Below are positions 1 through 5,330 of a stretch of DNA of 5,351 bases, piece after piece. Origin of the DNA: Planctomycetales bacterium 4484_123 (GTDB taxonomy: Bacteria; Planctomycetota; Phycisphaerae; SM23-33); contig MVCS01000122.1 in assembly GCA_002049885.1 (NCBI GenBank), forward strand, positions 1 through 5,351, given 5' to 3'. The notes beneath the pieces are model-generated. The model worked only from the letters and a program-made list of their open reading frames with translations, was not told where the DNA came from and searched no databases. Every line of letters begins with the position of its first letter. Position 1 is the first letter of the stretch. The position numbers and the translations under genes are program-made.

Positions 1-1
1 G

Positions 2-34
2 TCGCCGCAAGGCGAATCGAAGCCAGACGCGTAG
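2..34 (+). CDS. rpsC: Probable 3' end of 30S ribosomal protein S3 (partial)
   Basis: Only the last ten codons and a TAG stop would be inside the window, reading SPQGESKPDA. This is too short to identify by itself. The assignment rests on position: in bacterial S10 operons rpsC lies directly before rplP, and S3 often ends in a poorly conserved hydrophilic tail like this one. The TAG at 32-34 runs into the AGGAAAGG ribosome-binding site of rplP, as expected for a tight operon junction. The other two frames are less likely, because one stays open into rplP in the same frame and the other would overlap rplP by about 90 bases. Frame choice is an inference. Confidence 0.5.
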   Translation, partial: SPQGESKPDA

Positions 35-48
35 GAAAGGTCGCCTCC

Positions 49-474
49 ATGGCGTTGATGCCCAAACGAGTTCGGCACCGCAAGGCCCAGCGCGGGCGTG
101 TCCGCGGCAAGGCCACCCGCGGCAACACCGTGGCGTACGGTGATTTCGGGCTTCAGAGCCTGGAGCCGGGGTGGATTAGCGGCCGGCAAATCGAGGCCGG
201 GCGCATCGCCGCCACGCACTATCTGCACCGCGAGGGCCGGGTGTATATCCGCATCTTTCCGGACAAGCCCGTCTCCGCCAAGCCGCTGGAGACGCGCATG
301 GGCAAGGGCAAGGGCGAGCCGGAAAAGTGGGTCGCCTGCGTCAAGCCGGGGACCATGCTCTACGAGATCGGCGGCGTGGAGGAAGAGACGGCCAAGGCGG
401 CCCTGCGCCTGGTGGCGCACAAGATGCCGGTACGTTGCCGGCTGGTGGCCCGGCACGGCATGGCGCGGAAGTAG
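49..474 (+). CDS. rplP: 50S ribosomal protein L16
   Basis: L16 binds 23S rRNA in the large subunit near the A-site tRNA and the peptidyl transferase centre. The 141-residue product matches the usual length (about 136-144). It begins MALMPKRVRHRK, close to the family's typical MLMPKR start, and has the conserved block YGDFGLQSLEPGWISGRQIE (residues 30-49), followed by IFPDKPVSAKPLETRMGKGK (69-88), the signature segment holding the RMGKGKG loop. ATG at 49 is preferred because AGGAAAGG (33-40) sits 8 bases upstream; the second ATG at 58 is further from it. The gene ends 14 nt before rpmC. It looks intact and ordinary. Confidence 0.98.
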   Translation: MALMPKRVRHRKAQRGRVRGKATRGNTVAYGDFGLQSLEPGWISGRQIEAGRIAATHYLHREGRVYIRIFPDKPVSAKPLETRMGKGKGEPEKWVACVKPGTMLYEIGGVEEETAKAALRLVAHKMPVRCRLVARHGMARK

Positions 475-488
475 GGGCCGGCAGAGAC

Positions 489-710
489 ATGAAGATTCAG
501 GAGATTCGAGAACTTTCGGACGAGGAGCTCCACGCGGAGCTGGAGCGGCTGCGCCGACATCTGTTTGACCTGCGCGCCCAGGCGGTCACGGAGAAGCTGG
601 AAGACCCGTCCATGCTGAAGAAGACCCGGCGAGACATCGCCCGGATCCTGACGGTCCTGCGCGAGTACGAGATGGCCGCCGGGGCCCTGGGTGAGCGGAA
701 GGAGACGTAG
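489..710 (+). CDS. rpmC: 50S ribosomal protein L29
   Basis: L29 is a small alpha-helical hairpin protein on the large subunit near the polypeptide exit tunnel. The 73-residue product has the family pattern: MKIQEIRELSDEEL at the start, a first helix ending HLFDLRAQ (24-31), a turn with LEDPSMLKK (37-45), then RRDIARILTVLRE (47-59), the second helix containing the typical R-x-I-A-R-x-x-T-V-L-R motif. The ATG at 489 is chosen because an earlier start at 327 in the same frame lies inside rplP and adds residues unrelated to L29. The Shine-Dalgarno is weak: AGGGG at the rplP stop is 11 nt away and GAGA is close to the ATG, so translational coupling to rplP is likely. The stop abuts the start of rpsQ with no gap. 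Confidence 0.96.
   Translation: MKIQEIRELSDEELHAELERLRRHLFDLRAQAVTEKLEDPSMLKKTRRDIARILTVLREYEMAAGALGERKET
697..704 (+). promoter_or_regulatory. Ribosome-binding site deciding the TTG start of rpsQ
   Basis: GGAAGGAG is a near-complete Shine-Dalgarno sequence lying inside the end of rpmC, 6 nt before the TTG at 711. No ATG or GTG in frame gives a complete S17, so this strong site supports TTG as the real start. Confidence 0.8.
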
Positions 711-1004
711 TTGGCTGAGACGCGCGAAGGCCAGGCGAACCCGTCCTCCCGCCGGCGCCCGGCGGTCAAGCAGGGCGTGGTGGACTCGATCTCTGGTGCC
801 AAGACCGTTCGGGTGGTGGTCAACGAGCTGGTCCGGCACCGGCTGTACGGCAAGTACGTGCGGCGGCGCTCGAGGTTTCTGGTGCACGATCCGAAATCCG
901 AGGCGAAGGTCGGCGATGTGGTGCAGATCGCCCCGTGCCGGCCCATGAGCAAACGCAAGACGTGGCGACTGGTGCGGGTGGTGCGGGCTGCCCAGGCCGG
1001 CTAG
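711..1004 (+). CDS. rpsQ: 30S ribosomal protein S17
   Basis: S17 is an early-assembling OB-fold protein that binds the 5' domain of 16S rRNA. The 97-residue product has the family core: KQGVVDSISGAKTVRVVV (20-37), where bacterial S17 usually has G-x-V-x-S-x-x-M-x-K-T, then Y46-G-K-Y-V, HDP (59-61), GDVVQI (68-73), RPMSKRKTW (77-85) and LVRVV (87-91). The first 17 or so residues are a hydrophilic extension relative to the shortest members. In KTVRV the preceding D/M-D residues are replaced by SGA, a mild departure from the common sequence. Translation begins at TTG directly after the rpmC stop, with a strong Shine-Dalgarno. A 29-nt gap follows before rplN. Confidence 0.96.
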   Translation: MAETREGQANPSSRRRPAVKQGVVDSISGAKTVRVVVNELVRHRLYGKYVRRRSRFLVHDPKSEAKVGDVVQIAPCRPMSKRKTWRLVRVVRAAQAG

Positions 1005-1020
1005 CCCCCCGTCGCCGCGC

Positions 1021-1024
1021 AGGG
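1021..1024 (+). promoter_or_regulatory. Ribosome-binding site supporting the GTG start of rplN
   Basis: AGGG lies 9 nt before the GTG at 1034. It is short, but its spacing is good. The protein from that GTG starts MIQQES, which is the classic L14 N-terminus, so site and homology agree. Confidence 0.6.
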
Positions 1025-1033
1025 TTCCAGGAA

Positions 1034-1420
1034 GTGATTCAGCAGGAAAGCAAACTGGACATTGCCGACAACACCGGCGCCAAGAGGGCGCTGTGCATCA
1101 AGGTGTTGGGCGGCTCGACGGCCCGCGGGCGCTTCACCCGGCGGACCGCCAGCGTCGGCGACGTCATCATCTGCACCGTCAAGCGGGCCATGCCCGGCGG
1201 GCAGGTCAAGGAAGGCGACATCGTCCGCTGTGTGGTGGTGCGGACCGCCAGCCCGGTGCGCCGGCCCGATGGCAGCTACGTCCGCTTCGACCGCAGCGCC
1301 GCGGTGATCATAGACAACGACGGAAACCCTCGGGGCACCCGCATCTTCGGAGCCGTGGCCCGGGAACTGCGTGAGAAGGGATACATGAAGATCGTCTCCC
1401 TCGCCTCCGAGGTGGTTTGA
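1034..1420 (+). CDS. rplN: 50S ribosomal protein L14
   Basis: L14 is a beta-barrel protein at the subunit interface that contacts 23S rRNA and 16S rRNA. The 128-residue product from GTG at 1034 begins MIQQESKLDIADNTGAK, and later shows RRPDGSYVRFD, NPRGTRIFGAVARELREK and MKIVSLASEVV at the C-terminus, all diagnostic. An upstream ATG at 935 lies in rpsQ and adds unrelated residues, so it was not used. Between GGS (26-28) and GD (42-43) there are 13 residues (TARGRFTRRTASV), where the E. coli protein as I recall it has 7. This explains the length of 128 compared with 122-123, and the insertion is basic. Only one base separates the stop from the rplX ATG, so coupling is likely. Confidence 0.97.
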   Translation: MIQQESKLDIADNTGAKRALCIKVLGGSTARGRFTRRTASVGDVIICTVKRAMPGGQVKEGDIVRCVVVRTASPVRRPDGSYVRFDRSAAVIIDNDGNPRGTRIFGAVARELREKGYMKIVSLASEVV

Positions 1421-1421
1421 G

Positions 1422-1766
1422 ATGGCCAGGCACGTGCGAAAAGGCGATACGGTCGTCGTCATTGCAGGCAACGACAAGGGCAAGGTGGGCGAGGTGCTGC
1501 GCGTTGATGCCAAGGCCGGCAAGGTGCTGGTCCAGGGCGTCAACCGGGTGTATCGGCATTTGCGCCCGTCGCGCCGGAACCCCCAGGGCGGCCGGATCGA
1601 AAAGGAGATGCCCATCGACATCTCCAACGTGCTGCCGCTGGACCCCAAGACGTCCCGGCCCACGCGCGTGGGCTTCCGCGTGGGCGCCGAGGGGGCCAAG
1701 GAGCGCGTGGCGAGAAGGTCCGGCGAGGTGCTCAGCGTGGTCCGGCCCAAGAAGGACAAGGCATAG
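1422..1766 (+). CDS. rplX: 50S ribosomal protein L24
   Basis: L24 is one of the initiators of large-subunit assembly and binds the 5' end of 23S rRNA near the tunnel exit. The 114-residue product has an N-terminal KOW motif, KGDTVVVIAGNDKGKVGEVL (7-26), followed by KVLVQGVNRVYRHLRP, then GGRIEKEMPIDISNV, which is the typical I-x-x-x-E-x-P-I-x-x-S-N-V segment. It is somewhat longer than the common 102-105 residues because of a basic C-terminal stretch ending RPKKDKA. The ATG at 1422 is preceded by GAGGTGG (1409-1415) in the end of rplN. It sits 14 nt upstream of rplE, in the standard order. Confidence 0.97.
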   Translation: MARHVRKGDTVVVIAGNDKGKVGEVLRVDAKAGKVLVQGVNRVYRHLRPSRRNPQGGRIEKEMPIDISNVLPLDPKTSRPTRVGFRVGAEGAKERVARRSGEVLSVVRPKKDKA

Positions 1767-1780
1767 AGAGGTGCCCGGCG

Positions 1781-2323
1781 ATGGTGGCCCGGCTTTACGA
1801 GCGATACAGGTCGGAAGTGGCCCCGGCGCTGGCCGAGGAGTTCGGCTTCGACAACCCCCTGGCCGTGCCCCGGCTGGAGAAGATCGTGGTCTCCATGGGC
1901 CTGGGGCGATTCTGCCGGGAGGGCGAGGAGTTCGACAAGGCCGCCGAGGAGCTGGCCCTGATCACCGGCCAGAGGCCGGTGATCACCCGGGCCAAGCGCA
2001 GCGTCTCGAACTTCAAGCTGCGCCAGGGCATGCGGGTGGGGCTGATGGTGACCCTGCGGCGGATGCGGATGTACGAGTTCCTGGACCGGCTAATCTCTCT
2101 GGCCATCCCGCGGGTGAAGGACTTCCGCGGCCTGTCGCCCAGCGCCTTCGATGGCCGGGGCAATTACAACCTGGGGCTGACAGAGCAGACGGTCTTTCCC
2201 GAGGTGGACCCCGCCAAGGTCAGCTTCACCCAGGGAATGAACATAGCTCTCGTCACCACCGCCAAGACCGACGAGCAGGCCCGGCGGCTGTTGACGCTGC
2301 TGGGCATGCCGTTTAGGAGCTGA
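1781..2323 (+). CDS. rplE: 50S ribosomal protein L5
   Basis: L5 binds 5S rRNA together with L18 and forms part of the central protuberance, contacting P-site tRNA. The 180-residue length is typical. Family landmarks are NPLAVPRLEKIVVSMGLG (25-42), the signature ITGQRPVITRAKRS (61-74), the LRQGMRVGLMVTLR segment (80-93), FRGLSPSAFDGRGNYNLGL (115-133) with EQTVFPE (135-141), and a C-terminus ending LLGMPFRS. The start is ATG at 1781, with AGAGAGG (1765-1771) 9 nt upstream. In E. coli, S8 represses this operon by binding near the rplX-rplE junction. I could not establish such a structure in the 14-nt gap here. Confidence 0.97.
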   Translation: MVARLYERYRSEVAPALAEEFGFDNPLAVPRLEKIVVSMGLGRFCREGEEFDKAAEELALITGQRPVITRAKRSVSNFKLRQGMRVGLMVTLRRMRMYEFLDRLISLAIPRVKDFRGLSPSAFDGRGNYNLGLTEQTVFPEVDPAKVSFTQGMNIALVTTAKTDEQARRLLTLLGMPFRS

Positions 2324-2337
2324 CTGGTGAGGAGTCG

Positions 2338-2523
2338 ATGGCAACCAAGGCACAAGTAGCCAAGAGCAAGAAGACGCCGAAGTTTCCCACCCGGCTGCGC
2401 AGGCGGTGCGCCATTTGCGGCCGGCCCCGTTCGGTGTATCGAAAGTTCAGGATTTGCCGCATCTGCCTGCGGACCCTGGCCAACCAGGGCAAGGTCCCAG
2501 GCATGCGCAAGGCCAGTTGGTGA
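2338..2523 (+). CDS. rpsN: 30S ribosomal protein S14, zinc-binding (C+) type
   Basis: S14 binds the 3' domain of 16S rRNA in the small-subunit head. The 61-residue length is that of the short zinc-ribbon form; the zinc-free form is about 90-101 residues. Two CxxC pairs are present, C24-x-x-C27 and C40-x-x-C43, separated by a basic segment PRSVYRKFRICR. The ending NQGKVPGMRKASW is the standard S14 C-terminus. The start is ATG at 2338, with GGTGAGGAG (2326-2334) immediately upstream. It lies in the normal spc position between rplE and rpsH. Confidence 0.97.
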   Translation: MATKAQVAKSKKTPKFPTRLRRRCAICGRPRSVYRKFRICRICLRTLANQGKVPGMRKASW

Positions 2524-2535
2524 GGCGCAGGGCCC

Positions 2536-2934
2536 ATGAGTCTGTCCGACCCCATAGCCGACATGCTGACGCGGATACGCAACGCCCTCCGCATCAAGGC
2601 GGACATCGTCAACGTCCGCGCCTCCAACGTCTGCGAGGGCATCGCCCGGGTGTTGAAGGAAGAGGGTTACATCGAGGACTACCGCCGCGTGGAGGACGCC
2701 AAGCAGGGGCTGCTCCGCATATACCTGCGCTACGGTCCCAACGGCGAGGAGGTGCTCAGCGAGCTGAAGCGCGTCTCCCGCCCGGGCCGGCGGGTGTACC
2801 GCGGCGTGGAGGAGCTGCCCCGGCCCTTGGACGGTCTGGGCGTGGCCATCGTCTCCACTTCCCAGGGCGTGTTGTCCGACCGCCAGTGCCGGCGGCGACG
2901 CATCGGCGGTGAGGTGCTCTGCACGGTGTGCTAG
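2536..2934 (+). CDS. rpsH: 30S ribosomal protein S8
   Basis: S8 binds the central domain of 16S rRNA and is needed for platform assembly; in E. coli it is also the translational repressor of the spc operon. The 132-residue product has the typical opening MSLSDPIADMLTRIRNALR, the LKEEGYIEDYR segment (about 40-50), LKRVSRPGRRVYRG, then GLGVAIVSTSQGVLSD and IGGEVLC near the end, as in the family. The last residues are CTVC, making a terminal C129-x-x-C132, where the common ending is an aromatic residue such as Y-V-W. Another cysteine is at 118. The ATG at 2536 is supported by protein alignment; GAGG overlapping the rpsN stop lies 10 nt away. Confidence 0.97.
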   Translation: MSLSDPIADMLTRIRNALRIKADIVNVRASNVCEGIARVLKEEGYIEDYRRVEDAKQGLLRIYLRYGPNGEEVLSELKRVSRPGRRVYRGVEELPRPLDGLGVAIVSTSQGVLSDRQCRRRRIGGEVLCTVC

Positions 2935-2944
2935 GAAGGGCTCC

Positions 2945-3526
2945 ATGTCGCGCGTAGGCAGAAAACCCGTCTCCATCCCTCAGCAGGTCAAGGTGACCGT
3001 CGAGGGCAGGACCGTCCGCGTTGAAGGTCCCAAGGGCCAGTTGAGCTGGACCCACCGGCCGGAGGTCGCCGTCACGGTGGACGAGGCCAACAGGTCCGTG
3101 GTGGTCACGCGGAACGGCAATGAACGACTGGCCCGGGCCCTGCACGGCACCACGCGCAGCATCATCGCCAACATGATCGAAGGCTGCCTCAACGGATACA
3201 GCAAGCAGTTGGAAATGTACGGCGTGGGCTACGGCGTGCAGGTCCAGGGCAACCGCGTGCAGTTGAATGTGGGCTTCGCCAGCCCGCGGACGTTCGAGAT
3301 TCCCCCGGGCCTGGAGGTGACCATACAGGCCCCGCAGGCCCGCGGCGACAGCGACCCGGCGAGGTTCACCGTCTCGGGCCGGGACAAGCAGGCCGTGGGC
3401 GAATTCGCCGCCCGGCTGCGGAGGGTCCGCCCGCCCGAGCCCTACAAGGGCAAGGGCATCCGCTACGCCGGCGAGCACGTTCGCAGAAAGGTGGGCAAGG
3501 CCTTCGCCGGTGCCGCCGGCATGTAG
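2945..3526 (+). CDS. rplF: 50S ribosomal protein L6
   Basis: L6 consists of two similar RNA-binding domains and lies near the L7/L12 stalk base and the sarcin-ricin loop of 23S rRNA. The 193-residue product begins MSRVGRKPVSIP, includes VEGPKGQLSW and LARALHGTTRSIIANMIEG, has GYSKQLEMYGVGYGVQVQGN at the start of the second domain, and carries the diagnostic PEPYKGKGIRY (164-174) near the C-terminus. It is about 10-15 residues longer than typical (about 178-184). Part of this lies around QARGDSDPA, before FTVSGRDKQAVG. The ATG at 2945 follows AGGAAGGG (2933-2940); an upstream ATG at 2909 in the same frame lies in rpsH and adds non-family residues. A 49-nt gap follows, the largest in the window. 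Confidence 0.97.
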   Translation: MSRVGRKPVSIPQQVKVTVEGRTVRVEGPKGQLSWTHRPEVAVTVDEANRSVVVTRNGNERLARALHGTTRSIIANMIEGCLNGYSKQLEMYGVGYGVQVQGNRVQLNVGFASPRTFEIPPGLEVTIQAPQARGDSDPARFTVSGRDKQAVGEFAARLRRVRPPEPYKGKGIRYAGEHVRRKVGKAFAGAAGM

Positions 3527-3575
3527 TTGCGGCGCGGGCGGGCCAATGGAATATCGTGCCTGAGGCCCCTGAAGC

Positions 3576-3947
3576 ATGGCAAACAGAGTCAGTGAAAGGA
3601 TCGTTCGACGCCATCGGCGAAAGCGGCGTGTTCGCCGACGCGTCGTCGGCACTGAGCAGCGCCCGAGGCTGACCGTCTTCCGGAGCCACAAGAACATCTA
3701 TGCTCAGATAATCGACGACACCGCCGGCCGGACGCTGGCGGCCGCCTCCAGCATGGACAGGGAGCTGCGACCGGCTGTGCCCTACGGCGGGAACAGAGCG
3801 GCCGCCGTCGTGGTCGGCCAAAAACTGGCCGAAAGGGCCCTGCGAGCGGGTATCCGCAAGGTGGTCTTCGACCGCAACGGGTATGTCTTCCACGGTCGGA
3901 TCAAGGAGCTGGCCGAGGCGGCCCGGCGAGCGGGGCTGGAGTTCTAG
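3576..3947 (+). CDS. rplR: 50S ribosomal protein L18
   Basis: L18 binds 5S rRNA with L5 and helps form the central protuberance. The 123-residue product has a strongly basic N-terminus (residues 4-22, with RRHRRKRRVRRR), the conserved RPRLTVFRSHKNIYAQIIDD (29-48), an ALRAGIRKVVFDRNGY stretch, and the family ending FHGRIKELAEAARRAGLEF. The length is typical (about 117-123). The start is ATG at 3576. Its Shine-Dalgarno is modest, TGAGG at 3561-3565, 10 nt upstream. The gene is flanked by the two largest gaps in the block (49 nt before, 39 nt after), so its translation may be less coupled than that of its neighbours. Confidence 0.97.
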   Translation: MANRVSERIVRRHRRKRRVRRRVVGTEQRPRLTVFRSHKNIYAQIIDDTAGRTLAAASSMDRELRPAVPYGGNRAAAVVVGQKLAERALRAGIRKVVFDRNGYVFHGRIKELAEAARRAGLEF

Positions 3948-3973
3948 GCGCGCGGCGGCGGCGCGGGCGCGTT

Positions 3974-3978
3974 GGGAG
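3974..3978 (+). promoter_or_regulatory. Ribosome-binding site deciding the TTG start of rpsE
   Basis: GGGAG lies 8 nt before the TTG at 3987 but 17 nt before the first in-frame ATG at 3996. The frame is closed by TGA at 3981-3983. Spacing therefore favours TTG as the start of S5. Confidence 0.65.
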
Positions 3979-3986
3979 TGTGAGTC

Positions 3987-4496
3987 TTGGGTCGAATGCA
4001 GCCAATACGTCACCAGCAGTCCTTCGAGGAAAGCCCCTTCGAAGAGAAGGTGGTCAAGATCTACCGCTGCGCGAAGGTGGTCAAGGGCGGGCGGCGGTTT
4101 CGCTTCGCCGCGCTGGTGATCGTCGGAGACCGCAACGGCCAGGTGGGCGTGGGCTACGGCAAGGCCAACCAGGTCCCCGCCGCGGTGGACAAGGGCATCA
4201 AGAACGCCAGGAAAAACGTGGTGCAGGTGAGCCTCAAGGGCAACACCATTCCCCACCGCGTGCTGGCTCGGTACGGCGCGGCCAGGGTCATCATGGTGCC
4301 GGCCCGGGAGGGCACCGGCGTCATCGCCGGGGTGCATCTCCGGCCCCTGCTGGAGCTGGCCGGCGTCCGCGACGTTCTGACCAAGTCCATCGGCTCGTCC
4401 AACCCCAAGAACCTGCTGCTGGCGGGGCTGCGCGGGCTGATGCAACTTCGCACCGGCGAACAGGTCAGCAAGCTGCGCGGAGTGAAGGTCGAATGA
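3987..4496 (+). CDS. rpsE: 30S ribosomal protein S5
   Basis: S5 lies on the solvent side of the small subunit near the mRNA entry channel, contacts S4, and affects decoding accuracy. The 169-residue product has the S5 N-terminal double-stranded-RNA-binding-like domain: KVVKGGRRFRFAALVIVGD (30-48), GQVGVGYGKANQVPAAV (51-67) and a K-N-A-R-K-N helix. The C-terminal domain follows with GTIPH-like NTIPHRV (86-92), GTGVIAG (109-115) and LELAGVRDVLTKSIGSSNP (122-140). In the GTGVIAG loop the usual G-P/G-A continuation is VHLRPLLE. The start is TTG at 3987 on Shine-Dalgarno spacing; ATG at 3996 would shorten it by three residues. The stop overlaps the rplO start as ATGA, so no L30 gene intervenes. 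Confidence 0.96.
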   Translation: MGRMQPIRHQQSFEESPFEEKVVKIYRCAKVVKGGRRFRFAALVIVGDRNGQVGVGYGKANQVPAAVDKGIKNARKNVVQVSLKGNTIPHRVLARYGAARVIMVPAREGTGVIAGVHLRPLLELAGVRDVLTKSIGSSNPKNLLLAGLRGLMQLRTGEQVSKLRGVKVE

Positions 4497-4939
4497 AACT
4501 GGACCAGATCCTCTCGGCGGCGGGCCGGCGAAAGGCTCGCAAACGCGTTGGCCGGGGCCAGGGCTCGGGCAAGGGCAAGACCTGCGGCCGGGGACACAAG
4601 GGCGCGGGGCAGCGCGCGGGCCGGACCGGCCGGCTGGGATACGAGGGCGGCCAGAACCCCGCCTTGATGCGCATCCCTCAGCGCGGGTTCAACAACGCCA
4701 ACTTTCGAAGGGCCTACCAGGTGGTCAACGTGGCCGACCTGGAGCAGCTTTTCGAGCCCGGCAGCCGGGTTGACATCGACGCCCTGGCGGCCAAGGGGCT
4801 CGTCAGGCCGGGGGGGCTGCCGGTGAAGATCCTGGGCGGTGGCAGCCTGACCAAGAAGCTCACCGTGGCCGCCAACGCCTTTTCGAGCTCGGCAGAGGAG
4901 AAGATCGTCAAGGCCGGCGGCAGCGTGGAACGAGTATGA
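4493..4939 (+). CDS. rplO: 50S ribosomal protein L15
   Basis: L15 is a late-assembling large-subunit protein with a long extended N-terminal arm that threads into 23S rRNA. The 148-residue length is typical. The N-terminal arm shows the Gly/Arg/Lys-rich RKRVGRGQGSGKGKTCGRGH (16-35) and KGAGQRAGRTGRLGYEGGQN (36-55), then RIPQRGFNN (60-68). The globular domain has VADLEQLF, then VKILGGGSLTKKLTVAANAF (111-130) and SAEEKIVKAGGSVERV at the end, as in the family. The ATG at 4493 overlaps the rpsE TGA (ATGA), with GAAGG and GGAG just upstream in rpsE. Starts further upstream in this frame lie in rpsE and encode unrelated residues. The stop at 4937-4939 shares ATGA with a possible 8-codon reading frame. 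Confidence 0.97.
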   Translation: MKLDQILSAAGRRKARKRVGRGQGSGKGKTCGRGHKGAGQRAGRTGRLGYEGGQNPALMRIPQRGFNNANFRRAYQVVNVADLEQLFEPGSRVDIDALAAKGLVRPGGLPVKILGGGSLTKKLTVAANAFSSSAEEKIVKAGGSVERV

Positions 4940-4962
4940 GCGGCACCTGGACCTGTGGATGA
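4936..4962 (+). other. Possible 8-codon minicistron between rplO and the membrane protein gene
   Basis: ATG at 4936-4938 overlaps the rplO stop (ATGA) and opens the frame MSGTWTCG, ending with TGA at 4960-4962. That TGA overlaps the ATG at 4962-4964, which is the second candidate start of the following gene (TGATG). These overlaps are directly visible. Ribosomes ending rplO could reinitiate at 4936, stop at 4962 and reinitiate again at the membrane protein. That could compensate for the lack of a clear Shine-Dalgarno before the downstream gene. Such a short frame may equally be chance in 27 bases, and no function is claimed for the peptide. Confidence 0.3.
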
Positions 4963-5330
4963 TGCTGACTAGGGCAGTCAAACTGGTGCTCAGTATCGTG
5001 CTGGTGCTGGCGGCCGGCGCGGCGACGGTCAAGGCCGTGGTCATGGTGACCGGCCCGGAGGTCTCGCTGCCGACGTGGGTCCTGGCGGTGGGCATCGTGC
5101 TTACGGCGCTGGCCACGCTGGGCGTGTTCTACTATGCCCTGTACGTTGCCGGGGCCATCTTCAAGGGTTTCCGGGCGGTGGTGGGCCTGATCGTGGGGGC
5201 CGTGGCGTACTTCTTGGTGGCCAGCGCCGTGGCCGACGCCTACGCGGTGAGCCGCGCGGAGAGCTTCAAGGCCGCCGAGGCCCGTAAGGGAGCTAAGGCG
5301 AAGGGGGTGAGGAGGCTCAGGCTGGCCTAA
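4959..5330 (+). CDS. Unrecognised small membrane protein, three predicted transmembrane segments
   Basis: I do not recognise this family. The 123-residue product (122 from the second ATG at 4962) has three hydrophobic stretches long enough to span a membrane: about residues 9-30, 40-64 and 73-97. A short loop with GPEVSLPT (32-39) separates the first two. The C-terminus from 98 on is hydrophilic and very basic (EARKGAKAKGVRRLRLA), so by the positive-inside rule it is probably cytoplasmic. Strong G/C preference at third positions, like the flanking genes, supports real coding, although the last 15 codons are less biased and rich in AGG. No good Shine-Dalgarno precedes either ATG, so coupling to rplO or the minicistron is likely. 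It occupies the place where secY usually follows rplO, but it is far too short for SecY (ten membrane helices) and has none of its motifs. Confidence 0.75.
   Translation: MMLTRAVKLVLSIVLVLAAGAATVKAVVMVTGPEVSLPTWVLAVGIVLTALATLGVFYYALYVAGAIFKGFRAVVGLIVGAVAYFLVASAVADAYAVSRAESFKAAEARKGAKAKGVRRLRLA

Noticed and set aside
935..1033. An N-terminal extension of L14 starting at the ATG at 935
   Set aside because: It would overlap the last 70 bases of rpsQ and add residues with no L14 similarity; the GTG at 1034 gives the classic MIQQES start.
1767..1780. An S8 repressor-binding site at the rplX-rplE junction, as in E. coli
   Set aside because: The gap is only 14 nt and I could not recognise the S8-binding internal loop by eye in the adjoining sequence; this needs covariance-model searching.
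1417..2316. A 299-residue plus-strand frame overlapping rplX and rplE
   Set aside because: It is out of frame with two clear ribosomal proteins, and its Ala/Pro/Arg/Gly-rich composition is typical of a shadow frame.
2164..4445. Long minus-strand open frames (about 270, 313 and 359 residues) opposite rpsN-rpsH, rpsH-rplR and rplF-rpsE
   Set aside because: They lie wholly opposite well-identified ribosomal genes, show no recognisable protein motifs, and are what G+C-rich DNA with strong third-position bias produces by chance.
4959..5330. The membrane protein as a truncated SecY or as SecE
   Set aside because: It lacks the SecY N-terminal and helix motifs, and has three hydrophobic segments with a basic tail at the C-terminus, unlike the single-helix bacterial SecE. 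Codon use shows an intact frame rather than a decayed remnant.
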